A DNA stretch of 62,000 bases from NCBI GenBank assembly GCA_016946835.1, contig JACVTC010000007.1:1777501-1839500 (forward strand). Direction: 5' to 3'. The notes under the pieces are model-generated. The model made no database searches and was not told where the DNA came from. It was given only the letters and a program-made list of their open reading frames with translations. Shown here piece after piece: positions 1-18,358 of this stretch (its first letter is position 1; every line of letters starts with the position of its first letter). Made by a program: the position numbers and the translations under genes. Source of the stretch: Neocallimastix lanati (nom. inval.) (lineage: Eukaryota > Neocallimastigomycota > Neocallimastigomycetes > Neocallimastigales > Neocallimastigaceae).

Positions 1-34
1 AAAAAAAAAAAAAAAAAAAAAAAAAAAAACATAC

Positions 35-507
35 ATGATTAAATTGTTTTTTGTGAATATTCATGGCAAAGTCATTATTAGCTAGAGAATCACGAAATTC
101 TTTATGTTGAAGTAAGTCCAATATTGCTAGACAGTATGGGAACCTAATTTTCAAATTAAAAACATGAGAATATATTTATATGAAATAAAAAATAATAATA
201 AAAAAAAATAGTTAAAAAAAAAAAAAAAAAGTATAAAATAAAATCAAAACAATAATAAAATAAAAAATAAAAAATAAAAAATAAAAATTTAATAAATATA
301 TTAACTTATATCCATATATTAAGAAATTTCAGGAATTTTAATTTTATATTAATTTAAATATATAATTATCACAATAAATTTTAATAACAATTACATTATA
401 AATTTTGAGTATTCCTCTTTCTTCCAATATTTTAAATATTCAAGATAATTTATAAATTCTGGTTTATTAAAATATCCTTCTTGAGCTAGCCCTTTAAAAA
501 TTATTAC

Positions 508-538
<31 letters not shown>

Positions 539-711
539 ATAATTAAGAATCTAAATTCTTTTTTTCCTTTGTTATTCTTTTAATTTTTAATTTTATGTAT
601 ATATATATATATATAATATTATATTTAGTTACAATGTAAATATAAAGGATTTGAAAGCATTTGCACAAATTCCAATTCTAATTGAAATCTTTCCTTATCT
701 TCTTTCGTTGT

Positions 712-714
<3 letters not shown>
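35..714 (-). CDS. MED31: Mediator complex subunit 31 (MED31/Soh1), 3' end missing
   Basis: Subunit of the Mediator middle module, which links transcription factors to RNA polymerase II in the nucleus. Three exons can be read: 633-714, 395-491 and 35-143. They join in frame (82, 97 and 109 nt) to give 96 residues. The product starts MTTKEDKERFQLELEFVQML and continues NPLYLHWLAQEGYF, NYLEYLKYWKKEEYSKFI, FPYCLAILDLLQ and EFRDSLANNDFAMNIHKKQF, which follows the MED31 family closely along its whole core. All junctions are GT-AG. The third exon ends at a GTATGT donor (29-34) followed by the poly-T side of the window's opening poly-A run, so the last exon (expected to begin with the family's W-Q-H-Y segment) lies outside the window. 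The exons are too short to show up as long ORFs. The gene lies downstream of the kinase gene on the same strand. Confidence 0.9.
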
Positions 715-764
<50 letters not shown>

Positions 765-1492
765 AATATCTAAAATTTTTAGAAATAAATTATATAATAT
801 TTTATTTTTTATTTTATATATATATTTTTTTATATTTTTTTATTTTATATTTATGTATTAATATCAATGATCTTTAATAAATAATTATTAAAAAAAAAAT
901 AGATTATAGAAAATAAACATATATTTATGTAATATGTAAATAAATAATTTTTCTAAAGTTGAAGTTAATTACATTTTATAACACGTGCCATCATGATGTT
1001 ATGATAAACCTACTAATTATAATAAAATGTTAATAATAAGAATTTAAAAAATTTAAAAAAATTTATTATGATTTTTATATTTAAATATATATATAATATT
1101 TAAAAACAACAATCAAAAAAAAAAAAAAAAAAAATACATTTTATATATTCATATAGACACATACTAGAAATTATTACAGGTTAAATTATTAATTTGTTCT
1201 TTTATATGTAAATAAATATATAAATATATATATTTATATATTATTTTTATTTATTTATTTATTTATTTATTTATTATTATTAACTATAAAAAAAAAAGGT
1301 ATTTTACTTTATAATAATAATTTATTTTACTTTATATTTTTTATTACTTTTTCACTTTGATCTTAAATTAAAATTTTCTATATATATTTTTTTTTATTTA
1401 TTTCCTTATATTAAAAAAAAATATAAAATATATATATATTATTTTTATATATTATATATAAAAATATAAAAATCCATAAAGTAAATCTTTAA

Positions 1493-1540
<48 letters not shown>

Positions 1541-2286
1541 ATCTTTTACTATTATTATTTATATTATGATAGAAATGTTAAAAAATGACATAGAATTTAG
1601 TTTTGGTAATATATTACTTAAATCTTTATCTCGTATAAGAAAATTTTAATTAATCAATTTTTTTTTTTTTATAAAAATATGTAATATATCTTATTATAAA
1701 TATTTAAATAATAAATTATTATGCTTAATTTTCATAAATTAAAACATAAAAAAAATAATTTTAGAAATTATAAAAAAAAAAAAATAAAAAAAATAAAAAT
1801 AAAAATAAAAATAAAATAAATTAATATAAAATAAAATAATATAATATAATATAAAATAAAATAAAACAAAATAAAACAAAATAAAATAAAATAAAATAAA
1901 ATAAAATAAAATAAAATAATAAATAATAATACATAATAATAATAATATGTAAAGTTAAATAAAAAAGAATAATTAATATAAATTAAAATATATTTATATT
2001 ATATTATATTATATTATATTATTGTTTAATTAAGATATTATATATATATATTTTGCTTTCTTTAAATGATTTCGTATATTATAATAATAATAATAAATAA
2101 ATATATATATATATATATATTATAAAATTATTTAAATGAAAACTCTTATAAAGATTATGTTGTTAATACTACTGTTTATATTCTACATAAATTTAATAGT
2201 TTTTTTTGGGGGAATGTTGTTAATTGTTTTTGTTGTCATAAATATAAAATTTTTATTTTATTATACTTTATTTTATTTTATATTCT
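715..2286. other. AT-rich intergenic region between kinase gene and MED31
   Basis: Almost pure A/T, with a poly-T run at about 717-760, (TTTA)n at about 1246-1272, (ATT)n at about 1496-1535 and a long (AAAAT)n-like tract at about 1795-1918. The short plus-strand ORF near 2136 is low-complexity hydrophobic sequence without coding character. I see no gene here. It should hold the MED31 promoter and the kinase 3' flank. Confidence 0.7.
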
Positions 2287-8583
<6,297 letters not shown>

Positions 8584-8708
8584 ATTGTCATTATATTATA
8601 TGTAATTTATGGATTAAAATAAATTCTATTTTATAAAATAAAATTTTTATTTATTAAAAATATACATATTATAATTAAATTTTATTTTATTAATATTATA
8701 TTATCTTA

Positions 8709-8740
<32 letters not shown>

Positions 8741-9974
8741 TTATCATTCAAAATATTAAAATCAAAATAAAAAAAATAATAATGTATTATAAAGATAAAA
8801 AATTAATATAATTTAAAGAATAATAATTTAAATTAGGTGTACTCTTATTAAAAATAGATGAATTTTATCTTTTTTATTTTTATTTTTTTTTATAATTATT
8901 ATATATATAATTATTAAAATAAAAACGAAACATAAAAATGTTCTTATAAATATTTCTTATTTTTTATAATTTTATATTATAAAATTTCTTTAATTATTTT
9001 ATGTATTTTAATTAAAACTAATTATATAAAGGATTAAATATTCAATATTATATATTATTAAATAAAATGAATTAAATATCTTCTTATATCGAAAATGAAA
9101 AAATGAAGAAAATGAAAGATAAAAAAAATGATAATAATTAAAATAAAGATATAGTAATATTTTATATAAATATATATATTTGAAGTATTATTTTTTAACA
9201 AGATAATTGTTAAGTAAAACAATAAGAAATTTAATATTATAATAATTTTCTTTACTTAATAATTTTTATTATTATTATTGAAAAAAAAAATAAAATAAAA
9301 TAAAATAAAAAAACATATAATATATTAATTTATAATTATGATATAAGGTTAAGTGATAATTAAAAACTCATAATATATAAGCATATAATAAATTCTTTTT
9401 ATACTTAATAATATTTATGATATTATATATATTATTCTCAATGAAATTATAAGAACATTTTTTCTTTAATTTTTGATATATTTTATTAATTTATTAAATA
9501 TTTTTTCTTATTATATTATATATTTTTATTTCTTTTTTCTTTTTTCTTTTCGATATATTGTTATTTTTTTGTTGTTACATTTTCTTCTCAAGTAATCTTC
9601 TTTTTTAATTAAATTTGTGTAATTTGACAATTTGCAACTTTTTTATTTTAATTTTTATATATACATTTTATTTATTCACCTTAATATTTATATATATATA
9701 TATTATTTGCTCTATTACATTATTTTATTATTATTTTACTTTTTTTTATTCAATTTGCTTTAAAATTTAAGTTTCACTTATATTACTTATTAAGTTGGAT
9801 TTTTTTTATAATTATAAAAAATTTCAGTTAAATTTCATAGTTTTTATATATTTATATATTTATATATTTAATATTTACTTTACTTTTATGTTTATATATT
9901 TAAGAAAAAAATAAATTATTAAATATCATCTATCTTTCATTTTATTATTAATATTATATCTTATTTCATTTTTA

Positions 9975-10021
<47 letters not shown>

Positions 10022-12400
10022 ATAAATGTTAAAAAAAGGAAAGAAATATAATAAAATAAAAAAAGTTTAAAAAAAAATAATCCATTTAATCAAAATTAGA
10101 TATATTATACATTTTAAATTATAATATATTTTTACTATTGTAACAATTTTTTTTATTTTATAATTAGAATTTAATACTAATTATTAATATATGAAAGGCA
10201 AATGAAATAATGTATAGAAAAAAAAATAATAATAATAAAATTAAATAATTTAAAAATTTATATTATCAATAATTAAATTTATTAATAAATAAGATTTGTA
10301 ATAAATAAAAGATAAAATTATAATAAAAAAGAATAATGTATTTATTTAAATATTTATAGAATTGCTTTATAGAACTGTTTTATATATTATTTTATATATA
10401 ATAAAATAAAATTTGTTCATTTTATATTAAATTATTTATTTTCATTTATTTTTTTTTATTATAATAATGTTAGTGAAAGTAACAAAGAAACTAACTTTTA
10501 ATTATTTTGATAGTTCTATTTTTTTTTTTTTGATAAGTATAGATTAAAGTATAAAGTATTAATAAAAATAAAATAAAATAACATAGCAATATTGAATTTT
10601 TTTTTTTTTTTTTTTTTTTTTGGTTTTTACCTATTGGATAAAATATAAAATATAAATATTAAAAATCATAAGAAAAAGAAAAAAAAAAGTATTAACAACA
10701 TAATAAAACTAAGTAAAAATTTCATTACATAATACATAATCATATTAATACTTCAATTTTATATAAAATGTTTATATTTAAATATTTTAATAATAAATAT
10801 AATAATTAATATTTTAATAATTAACATTTGTTATAATATTTTTTTATTTTTCCTTTTTTTCTGTATGTTGAATATTTTTTTATATATTCTATATATTTAA
10901 TTTATTAATAAATCTTTTTTTTTTTTTTTTTTTTACATATTTTGTATTTTATTTATATCTATATTATTAACTATTATTTCACACTTCAATATCTGAATAA
11001 TGTTTATTTAATTAAAAAGCAATTAAAAACGCATAATAATAAATAATAAAATACATAATAAAATAATTAATAATAATCACATAATAATATGTATATATGA
11101 AATTAAAAAAAAATTTTACTTTTAATTTCAATTATCTTTATTACATTAGCAAAATTAGAAATTATCAATTTCTATAGCAAAAAAGTTAAAAATTTTTTTT
11201 CTATTATTGTAAATAAAAAATATATTGATGTAATCTATTTTATTTTACTTTTTTTTTTTTTTTTTTTTTTGTAATTAAATATAAAATACTTTAACCAAAA
11301 AAAAAAATTTATAAAAAAATATCAAATATAATTAAATAATAAATATAATTATTACAAAGAAGATTCTTTTTGATTTTGTTTTGTGTTTTGTTTTGTTTGT
11401 TTGTTTGTTTGTTTGTTCGTTTGATAACATAAATTAATAAAAAATTATAATACCTGGAAATAAATATATAAATATCATTGTTATTTATTATTATTAATAT
11501 ATTATTAAAATTTTTCTAATCTTCCATTTTTTTTTTTTTTTAATTATTTATTTATATTAATACTTTTTTATATATGTATAAAAAAATCTCTAAATAATAA
11601 TAAATTTTATTTTAGAATTTTAATATAATATTAGCAATAAATATATATATTTTCATATGCTCAACCTATTTTTTTAGCTACAAAAAATATTATTAAATAC
11701 CAGAATTTTTAAATCTATTATAAATTTAATATGTAAATTATTCGTATTAATAATTTAAAACTAATAAACCATCATTTAATATAAATTCAATCTATATATA
11801 TATATATATATTTTTTAAGTATTATTATTTTTTTTATTTTTATAGTAGAGCTCTTGTTTCATAATCAATTTTTTTTTTTTTTTGTCTTCCATTAAAAATT
11901 ATTTTGTTAATGGATTATTTTTTATTTATTTTTTATTTATATTTTAATTATATTTAATTTTATTTTTTATTTTTTTTTTTTTTTAAAAAAAAAAGAAGGT
12001 ATTTACACGTATTTATTGTTGTAAACTTTTTCTTTAAAAGTAAACAATATTTCTTTGTATTACTATCAATAATTAAATATATCTATAAAAGGCTATAAAA
12101 AAAATTATACAAATAAAATAAAATTATATAAAAAGGAATAATAATATATATTTATGTCAATAAATTTTTATAAATAAATATATATAAATAAAAAAAATTA
12201 ATTATATTAATTTAAATTTATTTAATAATTTTTTTTATATATAAAATTACTAAAGAATAATAAAAGTAAATATAATATTATTTACTTTTCAATACATTAG
12301 TTTTATATTTTTTTTAATTTTTCAACTTTTAATATTAATAATATATTCTCTTTATTTTTTTTATAATATAATTATGAAATAATTATTTCAATATCCTTAA
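8584..12400. other. Long AT-rich intergenic region, no gene seen
   Basis: Upstream of the kinase start. It contains poly-T runs (about 8709-8737, 9987-10018, 10600-10620 and 10918-10934) and a (TTTG)n tract at about 11380-11420. No stretch has coding-like base composition on either strand. The kinase promoter should lie just above 8583, but no motif can be named. Confidence 0.6.
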
Positions 12401-12417
12401 AATATTTAATTCGAAAT

Positions 12418-12770
12418 TCCCCAAAAAGACAGCACTTAGAAAACCATTACTATTTTTTCGGTAACAAGGACAACCGTCTTCAATCACATTGGCAGCTTTG
12501 GCAACACAACTATTGAATTTATATCCACCATCTGGCACGAAGTACCCATCGGAAACCAATGCTAAATTTAGGATACTTTAAGCTGAGCTTTAGGAAGTCT
12601 CTAGTTTTCTCAAATTTATTTTTATTATTAGTCTTAGCCTTGATTGATTTTCCTTCCATATCTCTATCCCAGTAAAAGTTTACAATTGCTTTTTTTTTTT
12701 TTTTTTTTTTTTGATGAAATTTTATCTAATTTATTTGTTAAAATTTTATTTTCTATATCCCATGACGTTT
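12418..12770 (-). mobile_element. Decayed LINE-type ORF2 C-terminus, copy B
   Basis: On the minus strand, interrupted frames give FYWDRDMEGKSIKAK, then FLKLSLKYPKFSIGFRWVLR, then, after a frameshift, VIEDGCPCYRKN. The block FYW-D-RDM, LKYPxFxIGFRW, RxRCGxKF and a CPC(C) zinc-knuckle-like end is shared with the plus-strand copies at 31.3 kb and 43.5 kb. This is how the end of a non-LTR retrotransposon polyprotein looks. Base composition is visibly richer in G/C than the flanks. In-frame stops and at least one frameshift show it is dead. Family placement is by motif only. Confidence 0.7.
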
Positions 12771-13019
12771 ACAGTGTGATATATTTCTAAGTATATTAGA
12801 GATAATACAATTCGAGTTTTTCCATTTTTTTTAAAAACACCTTACCTGAACGGTCGCATCTCACATTTCGTCGAAAGAGGAGGGATGTTAAGTTTGTTTA
12901 TAAACAAAATAAAGGGATGTTAAGCTATTCCTTTTTAGAAAATCATTCAATCCAGTCTAATTCTGTATTAATTAGTGTCTGTATACTTCTCGTTTTTTCT
13001 TTGTTTGATCATTGATGAA

Positions 13020-13200
13020 ATCTAAAGATTTCGTATCTATATATAATGAAAAGGAAAGAACATTCGAAATATCCAATGAATAAACGACGGTTCACCTTCC
13101 TCACTGCATGAGCAGACTTTCAGACAATTATTAAAAACTATATCACCTTTATTAGTAAAAATAGTGTTGAATTTGAAACGAGATCTTAATCTTAAAAATT
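13020..13200 (-). mobile_element. Decayed LINE-type ORF2 C-terminus, copy A
   Basis: The minus strand reads LRLRSRFKFNTIFTNKGDIVFN, then CLKVCSCSEEGEPSFIHWIF. This is a second version of the RxRxxxKF ... C-x-C-C-x(4)-EPSFIHW end seen in copy E (CPCYGVSVPSFSHWI at about 43.6 kb). It lies immediately upstream, in transcription sense, of copy B, so two 3' ends of the same element type follow each other head to tail. Stops after the HW motif match the natural end of such ORFs. Confidence 0.6.
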
Positions 13201-13538
13201 CAAAGTTAAAAAATAAAAAAAAAACCTAAATTAAATTGAGGATATTCAAAGTAGATGTTGAATAATTTTTTTTATTTCAATATAATTCCATAAATATAAT
13301 GTATAAAATCATTTTCTTCTATTGAATTTGCAAAAAATTATTATAACTAACAGTAAATTTAATTGTATTTTTATTTTATTTATGAATTTTTATTATATTT
13401 TATTTATGAAAATAAGCATTAAATAAACAATATATATATATGTGCAAACAAAATAAAAATTAAAAGGTGATATTAAGAAAAAAAATAATAAAAATTACTA
13501 AATCACCAATAATACTTTTTTGAATAATTACTTTGCTC

Positions 13539-13592
<54 letters not shown>

Positions 13593-14407
13593 ACAACCCT
13601 AACACCATGATAATATCTTTTAAAAATCATTAATACCAAAAATTATTAATACCAAAAATTATTAATATTAATAATAAACTTAACCTTCCTAATATAATAA
13701 TTATAATAATAATAAATTGAAGATATAATTAATTATAATAATAAAATACATGCATTTATAAAAAAAAAAAAAAAATTTCAAAACTTTTTCTTTTTTTTTT
13801 CCTTAACTACTTTAATAAATTATATAATAATTGTTAAGCATTATTTCAATTTTTCTTCTTTTTTTATATATATATTCTATAATGTTTAATTTTTATTGAT
13901 TTATAATAATAGTTTTATTATGGTTATTATTATATTATTTATATTATATATTATTATTAGTTTATTTTATTTTATTTTTTAATTATTATTAATATTATTT
14001 TTTTTTTTTTTTATTTATTATTTTTTTTTTTAATTTTTTATTATTCAAAATATATATATATATAAATTTTTTTAAAAAAAAAAAAAATAATAATAATAAA
14101 AAAAAAAAAAAAAAAAAGATTCATTCTAAAACTTCATATTTTCATTTTAAATAATAATAATAAATAATTTATAATGAAAATAAATTTTCTTTTATCTTTC
14201 TTTCTTTTTTTTTTTTCTTTCTTTTTTTTTTTTTTTATAATTATTATTACAATTATTATTAATGCTTTTTTCCTTTATCTTTTTTGTTACTTTTTTTCTT
14301 CTTTTTTTTTTTATGTATATTATTTAATTTATTTTAATTATTATTTATTTAATTTAATATTTATTGTTAATTTATGTTCTTTTTATTTCTAATATTGTGA
14401 AAAAAAA
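13201..14407. other. AT-rich spacer, no gene seen
   Basis: Holds a poly-A run of about 50 bases at 13541-13590, a small direct repeat near 13630-13665, and poly-T and poly-A blocks near 14000-14120. The plus-strand Phe/Ile-rich ORF at 14174-14392 is a translation of T-rich sequence and has no domain character. Confidence 0.6.
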
Positions 14408-15695
14408 TTAATTATCCTTCTTTTTTGGGAATCTGGTTGGAGTTTGAATAGAGATTAACCAAGAAACACCAATAGTAATGATAAGAAGAACTGGAACCAT
14501 AATAACCATACCTTCAAAGACAGCATTATTTAAAAATACGTATTTACCAAAAGTAGCAGTTTCCTTAACTGGAGTAACCTTATTTTGGTCAGCATTACCA
14601 CCGGCATTATTATTATTTGGATTTTGAGTAGCATTTGGATCTTGAGTAGCATTTGGAGTAGTATCTGTAGTGGCATTTGGAGTAGCTTCTGGAGTAGCAT
14701 TTGGTGCAGCATCTTGACGTTGAACTAATAATTTGTTAGATTTAACGTTGTTATTAGAAAGATAAACAACAAGGGTATTATCGTTAATCTTACTTAATAA
14801 TTTCTTAACAATTCTTTGAGCTTCATTGATATTTTGGGATAATTTACTGATAACTAAAGAGTTCTTTTCAGCAAGTTTGTCTAATTATATATATTTATAA
14901 TTTATTGTTTATTAAAATTTAATGTTCATTTAATATTTTATATATTATTATTAATAAATAAAAAAAAAAATTAATATATTCAATTTTATAGCTTTACAAG
15001 TTACAATAAATATAACATTATTTTCAAGTATTTCGATAACTATGTATATTTTTTATATATTTTTATAGAAAACTATATTCTTTTTAATCATTAACTTCAC
15101 TAACCTTCAGAAACAATAGCATTATTACACTTTTCAGCAATAGCATTTACAATAGCATCGACATTGTTAACATTTTCAGCGTCAAAGTGACCAACTTGAA
15201 TGGCAGACTTGGCTGTATTGAAAGCATCCTTAACAACATTCATATCCTTTAAAGTAGCAATATTAAACTATATTATTTTATTACATAATTATTATTAGTA
15301 AAAATATATATATTTTTTATTGATTCTAATCAGTATTTTGATGGTATAATCTTTTAATATTTTTATATATTATCAAAGTATATTATTACTTCAGGTTGAT
15401 CAAGAATTAAAACAGATTCTGGACAAGTATCTAAGAATGGTGCTAATAAAGAAGAAACATTGTCAACAGTAGCGAAATTTGTTGAAGCGACATTAGCAAC
15501 ACTATTTATTTGTTTTGTAGATATATATATATATATTTTTTAAATATTAATTAATTATTCACTTGTATTATATTATCTTCAAATTTTATTTTAATTAAAC
15601 AATTACTTCTTGTTAGTCCAAGCAAGTAATGGTGACTTAGCAGAAACTAAGGCAATAGCACTTAAACATAAAGCTTTTACTGTGAATCTAACCAT
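14408..15695 (-). CDS. V-ATPase S1/Voa1 (BIG1)-like type I ER membrane protein
   Basis: Four exons join in frame: 15607-15695, 15390-15501, 15105-15267 and 14408-14880 (837 nt, 278 aa). The product starts with a signal peptide (MVRFTVKALCLSAIALVSA), followed by KSPLLAWTNKK, which fits the S-P-x-L-x-W start of the S1/Voa1/BIG1 family. The lumenal part includes an Asn/Ala/Thr/Pro linker (about residues 180-225) with several N-glycosylation sequons. One C-terminal membrane segment (FEGMVIMVPVLLIITIGVSW) precedes the short tail SIQTPTRFPKKKDN. The tail ends KKDN, a canonical dilysine (KKXX) ER-retrieval signal. In yeast, Voa1 helps assemble the V-ATPase Vo sector in the ER. The family call rests on layout and short motifs; BIG1-type or another ER type I protein remains possible. 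The gene model itself is solid. Confidence 0.8.
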
Positions 15696-16140
15696 ATTGA
15701 TTTCTTTTGTTAAAAAATTATTTTATTGTAAAATAATAAATATTATTTATTAATAATCATCGTCTTTATTTAAGTTGTACATAATTAATAAAATAAAAAA
15801 AAATACAATATATATATTTATATATTTATAGATAAACTGAATTTTTTAGTTTTTCTTTTTTTTTTTTTTTTTTATTTTTTATTTTATTTTTGTTTTATTT
15901 TTTATTTTATTTTTGTTTTTATTTTTATTTTTGATAATAATTTCTTCTTTCCTTTTCCCCTTCTTGTATAATTTACATTTTTAGTTTTATTTTAATCCTT
16001 TCAACTTAATATAATTTTATTTCAATTTTAAAATAAATTTCTAATTAATAATTATAATATCATTTATCATGAATCCTTATATATTATTTTTGAAATTTTT
16101 AAGAAATGTTATATAAAATCCTCATATCTTGAAACTTTAA
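15696..16140. other. Upstream region of the S1-like gene
   Basis: Mostly T-rich, including (TTTTA)n-like sequence around 15875-15930. It should contain the promoter of the minus-strand S1-like gene. No named element can be identified. Confidence 0.5.
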
Positions 16141-16313
16141 TTAATAAATATATATTCTTCCGATTTCTTTCATCCAATCTAACAATTTCTTATACATTTC
16201 ATCATTTTTGATTTTTTGTTTCTCAAAATCTTTACCTAAAATAAATAATAATTAATTTTTTATATATATATTTTTATTCTTCTTTATATATATTTCCTTT
16301 TTATCAATTTTTT

Positions 16314-16357
<44 letters not shown>

Positions 16358-17414
16358 ATTTTATTCTATTATTTTTTTAAAAAAAAAAAAAAAACAAAAT
16401 TTTAATTTCTTAATTCTAATTTATAATATATATTTAATTTATTAGTATAAATATATATATATATAAATAAATTTTATTTTATTATCAAAAATAATATAAG
16501 AAAAAATGATTATTATAAATAATATGAATAAATTTTATTAATATAATAAAATAAATAGAGATAAAAAATTAATTCTTATTTATTTATTATTTATAATTAT
16601 TTATTTATTTATTATTATTTATTTATTATTATTTATTTATTATTTATTTATTATTTATTTATTTATTATTTATTTATTATTTATTTATTTATTTATTATT
16701 ATTTATTTATTATTTATTTGTTTATTTATTTATTACATTGTTTATTATTATACATAACGTATTAAATATGTATTAAAAATTGTATTAATAGAAAATAATA
16801 ATAATAATATAACAATATTTTTTGATAATTTGTTTTTTTATCTTATAATTAAGATTTTTATAAATGTTGGTAAAAATATTTAAAAAAGTAAATTTAATTA
16901 TAAGATATGATAAAATGTATTTTAAAATAATTAATTATACATTTAATAATACTAATTTTAATTAATATTAAATATAATATTAATATATTTCCATCATATA
17001 TTACAATAATATACCTTACTATCTAAAAAGTATAATTTCAAGAAAAATAAAAAAAACTATAATAATTTTATAATATTACAAAAAAAAACTTTTTTTTTAG
17101 AATAATTGCATCATCAATCAAATGATTGGAAGAATAAAAGCCACTTTCAATAATATATATAAAATTATTAAATCTATGTATTATATACATAAATATATCA
17201 ATGTTTTTATATATATTGAAATTTATAATAATTAAAATTTACATATTAACTATACATGTATATATATTTATTTTTTTCCTTGATTGAATTAATGAAATGC
17301 TTTGGATGGAAAAAAAATAATCAATTTAATAATTAATTCACAAAAATTTTTAACCTTGATTTCCATGAGAAGTGTAAAACCGACATATTCGACCTAATAT
17401 TTTGGAAACATACT
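16141..17414 (-). CDS. Candidate exons of an unidentified minus-strand gene
   Basis: Two separate minus-strand islands have coding character and compatible splice phases. Exon 17355-17412 (or to 17414) reads YVSKILGRICRFYTSHGNQ plus one base and ends at a GTTAAA donor. Exon 16141-16235 follows a TTTTAG acceptor, takes up that base, reads GKDFEKQKIKNDEMYKKLL and DWMKEIGRIYIY, and ends at TAA. The joined protein end is highly charged and soluble. The intron would be 1119 nt and contain a large tetranucleotide repeat. A possible earlier exon (NYLDNKR, near 17610-17635) is phase-compatible with the AG at 17415-17416, but no start codon was found. I do not recognise the family. It may be a small gene with more exons or a decayed copy. 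Confidence 0.35.
16575..16735. repeat. (TTTA)n/(TTA)n mixed microsatellite
   Basis: About 160 bp of interleaved TTTA and TTA units, inside the proposed intron of the candidate gene above. Confidence 0.85.
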
Positions 17415-18358
17415 CTTTTTTTTTTATACATTATAGTATTAATTATATTTTTTTAATATTTGCCGTTAATTCATTTTAATAAAATATATATATATTTATA
17501 TATATATATATTTTTTTTTTTGACAGAAGAGTTTGGCTGTATATAATTTATTATTTTATATAAAACAAAAAATAAAAAAAAAAAAAGTTAATTAAAAAGA
17601 CGTCCTACTCCTTTTATTATCTAAATAATTCTATATAAAAAATACTTTTCCTGTAACATTAATAAAAATATAAAAATGTATTATTCATTTTAAAATATTT
17701 TCTTTTCTACTTATTGAATAAATATTTAAATTTCTTTTCTATTAAGAAAAGGAAAGAAATAATATAATAAAAAAAAAAATAAATAAATAAGTAAAAATAA
17801 GTAAAAATAAACAAAACAGAGTTATATAAATAAAAAATAAAAAAAAAAATAATTTTGAAACTAAAGCTTATTTCATAATAAAGGCACACATTTATATATC
17901 TTCCAAATATACTTCACTTCATAATTGTTATTAATTTTTTTTATTGTTTTTATTTATATATATTTATTCAAGCTTTCTAATTAATTATTTAATTTTATTT
18001 CAGCTTGTTAAAATTTTTTTTTCTTTTATTTTCCTTTTTTTTTTTTTAGTACTATTTGCATCTATTTTATTAAAAGAAAAAAAAAGTAAATAAATATCAC
18101 TTTTCATTTATTTAAAGCAATTACTTTATTTTACTTTTTTTTTGTTTTGTAATTTCATCTTTATTATTCTTATTTTTGTAATTTATAAAAAAAAAGATAG
18201 TTATTAATGAAAGAATAAATAAATATTTATGGGTGATTTAATTTCTTTTTTGTTTAATATAACAATTAACTATTTTTTGATACATTATTTGGTATTTTTT
18301 TTTCAATATGTTTCTTTTATATTAAAATAATATTATACAATTAACACTGTTAAATCAC
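17415..18358. other. Spacer downstream of phosphoglycerate mutase
   Basis: AT-rich. It includes the likely 3' flank of the mutase gene (minus strand) and a few weakly coding-like fragments near 17590-17660 and 17880-17920 that I could not join into a gene. Confidence 0.5.

Noticed and set aside
14174-14392. Phe-rich 72-residue ORF
   Set aside because: T-rich simple sequence with no motif; the genuine minus-strand gene begins to the right of it.
17340-17420. Ribosomal protein eL33 pseudogene (LGRICR...HGNQG)
   Set aside because: Only a short loose resemblance to the GR(V/I)xRxHGNSG region, with extra residues, and the next phase-compatible exon does not fit eL33.
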